Below, piece by piece: positions 57,840 through 64,000 of a DNA stretch of 64,000 nt. Below the pieces are notes generated by a model that was not told the origin of the DNA, searched no databases, and saw only the letters and a program-made list of their open reading frames with translations. Position 1 is the first letter of the stretch; each line of letters starts with the position of its first letter. Where the stretch lies: NCBI GenBank assembly GCA_000827265.1, contig KN834822.1, forward strand, positions 75,160 through 139,159, written 5' to 3'. This DNA is from Collybiopsis luxurians FD-317 M1 (lineage: Eukaryota > Basidiomycota > Agaricomycetes > Agaricales > Omphalotaceae). Made by a program: the position numbers and the translations under genes.

Positions 57840-59723
57840 ACTGCTTTTTGCAACACGAAACAGCATCCCAGGTGCAGGGTAAAACATCCAGCTTCCTTCC
57901 AGTGAAACAGGCTCCATGTTGTTCAGAAAGAACCCTTAAGGAATCATGTACGCCTTATGTTTTTCTCAGATTCGACTTGAAAGTATTATAGGATATTGGT
58001 ATACCTCGGATCATCAGGCATGCCGCATTCGCTTTCACAAAAGTGCTAAGAAGTTACGAGCTGCAGTTAGCGGAAAAAATTGACCTACCAGAGGCCATTG
58101 CTCGGAACAATGGAAGCTGGATTCCAGAGCAACCAATGTGTCAAGCTCGTACTTTGCCAAAGTTCCGTCAATCCCTGGCTCCCAACTCAAACTTATTTTT
58201 CTCTCCAAAATCTCTGAGATATCAGCTTCGTACCCAGCAGTGTTATTCGATTGAACCAATCTGCTATCTCCTCAGGTCACCCCAATGAAATCAAGAATCG
58301 CACATGGAATCTTACACGGAATAGTCCTCATACCCTTTCTGCTGCTCTTGCTCCGGATGTTCTTCAATAAACTTGATAATATCCTCCACTGATCTCACTC
58401 CGGTTGGGCTCTCAGCCAAATTTGATAAGTACCTGTTCATATTGATCTTGAACTCTACTGATAAATTAGCTCTTTGTCCTCTCAACCATTCTCAATGAGC
58501 TTGTCAATAATTCCGCCGGGTCGACAATAATAGCACATCTTTTTCATCGTTTTACGGCTTCCTCAAAGGCGGCGACAATAATTGGATGTGTTGGTCATCG
58601 AAGAGCACCTTTTGTGGAACTCCGATTTGTTTTCCTGCTGAAGCGTTGATGTCCAGTGCATTAGTGTACTCGGGAAGCTGGACAGGTTGAGAGAGAGTGA
58701 TTTTGTCGACGTCGTCCGGATCAGGGCCTGCATTGGCTGATAAAAAGATCGCAGCCTCAGTGACCGTTCGTGCTAACGGACGGATACTATCTTGATGAGA
58801 ACAAATTGGAACGACTGAAGAATCATCATCATTACTTCATACTCTTCACTGCAGGAGACTAGAAAAACCAGTTGTCCATTACCTCCTGCTCTAGATGTCA
58901 ATCCGATTGTGATACCTACTATATTATTTCTACCAACAGGAAAGTGATACTTCCAGATGTATCGGATTCAAGTGACGTTGCAGGTAACCCGATGGAAGTA
59001 GCTACTGGAGAACCGAAAGATGATCCAGCGGGATTACCATCCGGATATTACGCGTTAGTTCCTGTAGTTATCCTCCCGTCAGCTTGTGACTTCGAAGTTG
59101 ACCCATTCGCAATGGATATGCTTTGCCCAAGGTACAGGTGCTAGATCGATTGACCTTGGAAATTTGTATTAAGATGTTGGGAAGCTGTGGATATAAGCTT
59201 CCTACTCAAGATGATAGCCCCGGCTTTATAGAGCTAACCAAAGCATCTATTCCACCTGGTACGAGGGATCCTTTCAAAGCGTAGGATCTTGCGGTCGTCT
59301 CCATGACAAGCGATTGAGTTAATTATATATATAGCACCCCATGAAAGAAAGAGTTTGAAATGACTTACCATCAGCTCCATCTGTAACTATATTGGCCTGA
59401 CCAACTTGAGTTTGAGTATCGAAATGTTGATTTTAGTCTTCGTGACCGATCATCCCTTCAATAAAATGGATATACCATGCAAAGGGCCTCTCCTCCTTTT
59501 TATCCTTCGCAAGGCAGGCTCATTGAAATTGACTTCTTCGAATCGCGCAAAATATGTCTCGAGTAGATCATCAGCATCTTATCGATGTGGAAAATAAGAG
59601 GAAATGTGGAACCTTGACGAAGTCAACGCTGCTGAATAGATTCTTGTCCAATCGTTCCTGTAACTCTGATACGGTAGCTTTGTAAAGATAAGGGAGCTTA
59701 AGTTGTGTATCAAGAGAGTTCAT
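57840..59723 (-). pseudogene. Amidase-signature family pseudogene
   Basis: Minus strand, start at about 59723: LPYLYKATVSELQERLDKNL and FSSVDFVK; then TYFARFEEVN, RGPLHGISILLKG, SYALKGSLVPG, and, across frameshifts, GNPAGSSSGSSVAT with SDTSGSITFPVGRNNIVG, which is the Ser-cis-Ser-Lys amidase core. Further on are RPLARTVTEAAIFLSANAGP, EFKINMNRYLSNLAESPTGV and EDIIKFIEEHPEQEQQKGYE, then GIDGTLAKYELDTLVA. Fungal amidases of this type hydrolyse C-N bonds of carboxamides. The parts lie in several frames with stops, so the gene is dead. It replaces the 5' half of KH copy B5. Confidence 0.85.
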
Positions 59724-60204
59724 CTTGAAGAAATTGGGTGAATCTGTTTCACGAAGCAGTGAAAAACTTCTGAATTCTCGGAGGCGTCGCGTTCTGTGAC
59801 GTATGGAGCGGCGCCGGACCGAGGTGTCTGACGGGACCTTAGCGCCCAACGCTTTCTCCTCAACTACCACTGCCGCCATCAAAACATTATTTTCTTATTG
59901 CAATACTTGCATAGCATGACACTCTATTTGGCCCTATCATTCGAAATCTAATGCTTCCGCCGACTCTTCCATCCCGTCTCTCTCCTCGGTTCTTTGGAGG
60001 AAGGCTTTACGGGAACCAACCCCTTCGTGCTCTCTCATATCGCCAAAAGGTGCGGTCTACTCTTTGGGTTTTGTATTTTGTCTGCTTACTGTTGAACCCG
60101 TGGCACAGGCTCAGAGCTCTCAACGATAACACTGGAGTACATCAATGTGCCGGAACGTCGCAACTCTGATCGATCCATGTCTTCATTCTCTTCCCTTCCA
60201 TCCG

Positions 60205-61545
60205 CCTCACACCTCCCAATATCAACTGAAGGAATATCGCATCCGAATCGATACAAGCATACAGAAAAGGATCCATCTCTGTATTCACATCGCGGCTGCA
60301 TTAAAGCATGTGCTCGACCGGCTGATATAGTAGATGCAAGAGTGTTTGGCGATTGGTATGCGGGGTTTAGTGGAGGATGGGGAGGAGAGGGTGAGAAGGA
60401 ACTGGTCTGAGGAAAAGATGCCGGTTTGATTGAATAGAGTCAGGAATTTTAACCTTCGAGCAAATGTTATTGTGCCTAGCGTGAGCTCAGCATTTTTATT
60501 TTCTGGCCATTTGTGGGTGATTGACATTGTTTTATAGGGATCGTTTGTCAAGTCCATTCAACAATGGCTAGAAACTCAGGGACAGATTACGGGTGTTGGA
60601 TACAATTTCATTGAGCAGGGGGAAGGGAACGAAAATGACGAATCGGTGCATATCCATATAGCGTGAGTCTGGTATGCTCTATCATTTTGTTTTTGTCTAT
60701 CCCGACTTTCCTTGCTTCCTTTCTATCTTTCCCTCTCCGTAGGCGTACGCGTTTCTTCCACCCTTTTCTTTCGCTATACCAGTTTTCCTGGAAACTAACT
60801 TTTTTTCTCTAGTCGTCCTGAGGATTTACAAGTCGAATGAGCAAAAGTAGCGAACTAGGATCTTTTCCTTATCGTCATGGAAACGCCCAAACACCCAGGT
60901 TTTCTCTAAGCGCAGCAGGTAGGGCTACATCGTGTACATTCCCCCATGATTTTCGTTCCCATGATTTCCACTGACTATATTACGCACATTATAGACCCAA
61001 ATACGCTTACATGTTGCTCAACACCGGCGTGGATTATGCTGCGCTTTATGGGAATGGATACGGCTCCTCCGCCTCCAAGGTGATGGTCAATTTACACCTA
61101 TTTACATCCCCTCTACCTCCTCAAGGCGTTGACGAGTGGGCTGCAAGATCTGCAGAGCAGCATTCTGCGTATCGGTGAGTTTGCTCATCTATTTTTTTGC
61201 TCTAAGGGAGGGAAGTATTTTTGAACCCCTCTTTGAGTATTGGAATTTTTGTTGTACTTTCGTCATTTTTTGTTTTTATTCGCTTAATTTACACTCCTCT
61301 CTCTCACACAGGGCGGTATAAGGCTATGACATCGACTCTCCGGAGTTTAAGACTTGGGCGGCAGACCAAGCTAAGCAGGTTGAACAGTATTATGCTCAAG
61401 CTGGGGTAAGGGCAGGAAGAGAAGCTGCGTACGCTGGATATGGAGTACCGAGGTAGGTACCTGTGTCTGTGCCTCCTGGTACGGATACATCTGGTGCGGC
61501 AGGAGGAACGGTGCTTCCCTGTAAGAAGCTGAAATGCGATGAGTG
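60205..61545 (+). pseudogene. KH-domain (KHDC4/BLOM7-like) pseudogene B5, 5' half missing
   Basis: Begins inside the first KH region (GISHPNRYKHTEKDPSLY). The second KH domain is readable from about 60537: GSFVKSIQQWLETQGQITGV, NFIEQGEGNENDE, VHIHIA, matching the family's GPSGSFVK...Q.TG..VQIKG pattern, with ETG altered. The AKV helix is at about 60840, the Pro-rich exon at 61010-61170 (LPPQGVDEWAARSAEQ), and the C-terminal exon at 61320-61460 (GYDIDSPEFKTWAADQAKQV, EQYYAQAG), the best-kept C-terminus of the array. Stops in several places. Confidence 0.78.
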
Positions 61546-61559
61546 AGGCAAAGAAAAAG

Positions 61560-62452
61560 AGTTTCGATTGGACGGATGACGAACGCCTGGGCATGATAGA
61601 ACAGATTGGGCTTTCGGGGTTTGGATGGGCTCGTTCAAGAAGAGGTCATCTTTGTTGTTTATTGGAAACAGATACATATGACAGGTTAATATAGATTAAC
61701 GGATTTAAGAGTAGCCGTTGCGTCCATCTGTCTGTGTGTAGTAGGCTCGTGATGCTTTTCTCTTTACAAATTGAGGGATGGGATGTGCATTGTTCGAGTA
61801 ATCAGGTACGCTTTTTTCTCTTGAGGGACTTGTATCAATATAAAGATGTCGTGATGGGCTGTTGTATGTACGGTAGGCGGGAGTTTTTTTGGATAATTCG
61901 TTTGAATCTGTTGAACTTTTGCAGTACACACAACACAATAGAATTTTGAGACCGGATATTAGAATGTGAGAGCGTGAAGTGGAAGTTAATTTGGACCGAT
62001 GAAGATATTCAGTGTGGTGACGAATGGGGTACACCAAGAGATTTGAACCAGGGATCTTCCGCAATGGAAGACTAAATCCCACCCCAATCAGAACGAAATG
62101 TTCCATGCAAAGGCTTGTGAATCATAGATTAGTATAAAACAGAGACGGGAACGAGGCAGGCACACCTTTGCCAGGATACAGGGTTCTCACACATTCTTTG
62201 ATCCAATACATAGATATGTCCCGGTACTTTGAAGCATCCGGAAAGCAAATCATTATGGATGATCGGATTATCTGCAGTGCTGACTGGCAGCCTGCATTCT
62301 CAATCGGCCTCGAGGCTCAACCGCTCAAGCATGGCATGTTGATGCTGTAATAAGTTCCAGCCAATTTTGAAACAGAGGCGCCAGATTATCCGGCTACTTC
62401 ACCCTTGCCCATTTCGTCCCTTTGCATTGTGCATTTCTCTCCTCGCTTGCGC
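61560..62452. other. A/B array spacer, copy 5, upstream of A6
   Basis: Aligned with the other spacers but more diverged. A stretch at 62024-62085 contains, on minus, GGTTCAAATC and paired GGGAT/ATCCC and CTTCC/GGAAG arms; it folds but lacks the D-arm and proper length of a tRNA. No gene called. Confidence 0.4.
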
Positions 62453-64000
62453 ATGATTATTCCGTCTATAGCTCACCTTCAGGCTTTCGTGGTACGGGCT
62501 GCCTCTACAGTTATAGAAGCATCCTCATCAGTTACCAACTCGCAGTGTAAAGATATAGACAACTGCCGTACTTTGTTTCAAATCGTCTGGAGCTGCGTCA
62601 GTGTCCTTATCGCCTGTACTTGGGTCTCGGTTCACCCAAACCTGCGCGGACCTGATGATGGCTCCTGGGAAGTGTTTCGGCGCAAGATAGGGCTGATGAT
62701 TATTGCTCTAATCGCGCCGGAGATGCTGGTTTTTTGGGCTGCTCGACAGTGGTATGCAGCCAGGAAGCTCTCGGAACGTACGTATGTTGACTCAATGTCT
62801 TTGATTGTTGTCCTTACCGGAGAGATAGACTATCCAGGATGGAGCAGGACGCATGCTTTTTTTGCCCTTATGGGAGGTTTTGCACTTTACAAGGGCAAAG
62901 ACTGTGTTTCTGTTCTGCGATTCATTCCTTTGGGGGTATCAGGGGGTTCTGAATCACACCGGCATATTATGGGTAACTTTGAAGACTTGGGGCGCAGCAT
63001 TAGCGATGATCCCCTGTCCATTCACAGCGAAACCATTCAAATTCCACTTACCACACCTGTGAACATGTCTTCCGATGGTGATCTCAAACAATCCCCTGTT
63101 GTGGACAATGAAGTAGACCACCCTTTGGCCGCCTCTCATACTGCCGACAAACACGAAAGTCCTGTATCTAGTCACAACAATAACTCAGATACTATTGTAA
63201 TCTCCACTGATTCTAATCTCATGTCTGGCATTCAGACTGAGGAAGCTTTGGCCAGTTCCTTTACTGGGGAGGAGCTGAACAATGATCACACAACTGGTAC
63301 TGATACCTCACCCATTTTGTACATTGCTGGCAAGCTCGCGGAGTGTCACGGCTCTCAATTTGATCAGCGGTCATTTGCAGCCCATGTCAAGCTCATTGCT
63401 AGAATTTCAGAAGCCGAGATTGAGGGTCGAAGTCACAGTGATGGTTTCTCCAAGCTGGTCGCAGTCATGCAGACCACCTGGTTTGTGGTCCAGCTCTTTG
63501 CCAGGTGGATTGAGGGCTTACCAGTCACAGAGCTTGAGGTCATGACTCTTGATTTTGCAGCAATGAATGTCTTGATCTCTTTCTTCTGGTGGGATAAGCC
63601 TCAGGGGGTGGGAAGTCCTGTCCGCATTGTGCGGAAAACTGGAGATGAAGATGTCATGGACCTTGTCACAGACCAATCAAGTGCTTCACCCCAGCAAAAT
63701 GTGGGATGGATGCTTTTTACCTGGATCTGCCTTTGTCACTTCCTGAGACAAGTTCCAGACATCCTTTTCTATGTTCTTGTGTCTCCACTGGTTATCATTG
63801 TTCAAATTGGGTCTTGGGCTGGGGCTCTCTATGACATGATTGCCGAGGATAATCCTTACATCAGAGACTCCGAAAGGGCAGTGTTATCATTTGAGCAAAC
63901 AACTGACTTGGAACCAAAAAATGCACAGGATAAATTTATTGCTTACAGTGCAGCAGTGATGTTTGGTGCCATTCATTGCGCTGCCTGGATATCTAAGTTC
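62453..64000 (+). CDS. Family-A multi-span membrane protein, copy A6 (cut by window end)
   Basis: Exons 62453-62777 and from 62829 to beyond the window. The frame is open throughout: TM1 FQIVWSCVSVLIACTW, TM2 GLMIIALIAPEMLVFW, THAFFALMGGFALYKG, a variable polar region distinct from A2, A3 and A5, the core SHSDGFSKLVAVMQTTW with LEVMTLDFAAMNVLISFF (two exchanges in an otherwise fixed block), a divergent hydrophobic stretch, and KNAQDKFIAYSAAVMFGAI near the edge. The Trp codon that is TGA in A1 and A5 is intact here (CAAWISKF). Promoter and first exon are more diverged than in the other copies, so this is an older branch. At least 490 residues are encoded in the window. Confidence 0.8.
   Translation, partial: MIIPSIAHLQAFVVRAASTVIEASSSVTNSQCKDIDNCRTLFQIVWSCVSVLIACTWVSVHPNLRGPDDGSWEVFRRKIGLMIIALIAPEMLVFWAARQWYAARKLSERTYVDSMSLIVVLTGEIDYPGWSRTHAFFALMGGFALYKGKDCVSVLRFIPLGVSGGSESHRHIMGNFEDLGRSISDDPLSIHSETIQIPLTTPVNMSSDGDLKQSPVVDNEVDHPLAASHTADKHESPVSSHNNNSDTIVISTDSNLMSGIQTEEALASSFTGEELNNDHTTGTDTSPILYIAGKLAECHGSQFDQRSFAAHVKLIARISEAEIEGRSHSDGFSKLVAVMQTTWFVVQLFARWIEGLPVTELEVMTLDFAAMNVLISFFWWDKPQGVGSPVRIVRKTGDEDVMDLVTDQSSASPQQNVGWMLFTWICLCHFLRQVPDILFYVLVSPLVIIVQIGSWAGALYDMIAEDNPYIRDSERAVLSFEQTTDLEPKNAQDKFIAYSAAVMFGAIHCAAWISKF

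Noticed and set aside
62024..62085. tRNA-like fold with GGTTCAAATC on the minus strand
   Set aside because: Too short, no D-arm, anticodon loop lacks the conserved U33, and sister spacers do not keep the pairing.

Overview
The window reads as nuclear DNA of an agaricomycete (mushroom-forming basidiomycete). Genes carry many introns of about 45-85 bp with GT...AG borders, and exons as short as 14 bp. The recognisable families are fungal: a GH18 chitinase with a secretion signal, a phenol-hydroxylase-like FAD monooxygenase, a DUF2235 alpha/beta hydrolase, a seven-helix receptor-like membrane protein, and several families that I know only as 'hypothetical' in Agaricomycetes. I see no rRNA gene, no convincing tRNA gene and no CRISPR array.

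Left part (1-20.2 kb) is ordinary gene space. From left to right it holds: a TA-flanked hairpin-rich element (5-528); a multi-exon agaricomycete gene with the GYPLW/IGDVG domain (+, 1038-4188); a low-complexity Gly/His/Arg-rich protein (-, 4457-5428); a small secreted protein (-, 5998-6549); the 10-exon GH18 chitinase (-, 7746-9711); a tandem pair of small membrane-anchored proteins, the second lacking its anchor (+, 10653-11293 and 11968-12559); an eight-exon 303-residue 7TM protein (-, 13124-14458); a gene-poor stretch; a nine-exon FAD monooxygenase (+, 17057-19231); and a 171-residue hypothetical protein (-, 19683-20198).

Right part (21.3-64 kb) is one large degenerating tandem array. The repeat unit is about 6.3-7 kb without insertions. 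It pairs gene A, an about 610-residue multi-span membrane protein of unknown function, with gene B, a KH-domain RNA-binding protein resembling KHDC4/BLOM7, followed by a 1 kb spacer that leads into the next A. I count seven A positions: a 5' relic at 21.29 kb; 3' tails at 24.1 and 52.23 kb; long open copies at 29.74, 37.31 and 62.45 kb (the last cut by the window edge); and a copy at 55.80 kb with one internal stop. All B copies are broken. The A copies combine almost invariant blocks with strongly diverged blocks. Foreign genes sit inside units: a DUF2235 hydrolase in the first, an amidase pseudogene in the sixth.

Mobile DNA has entered the array repeatedly. A 1.9 kb insertion with a Pif1-type helicase relic splits B1. 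Two small terminal-inverted-repeat elements with TA target duplications lie side by side at 41.26-42.71 kb. A 9 kb block (43.1-52.2 kb) with an rve-type integrase relic and a Helitron-type helicase relic removed most of A4. This island is almost devoid of CG dinucleotides, unlike its surroundings, which suggests cytosine methylation and deamination.

One assembly problem matters to users: the 797-base N run at 31637-32433 is flanked by the same 437-438 bp on both sides, so it is probably a failed contig join rather than real missing sequence.
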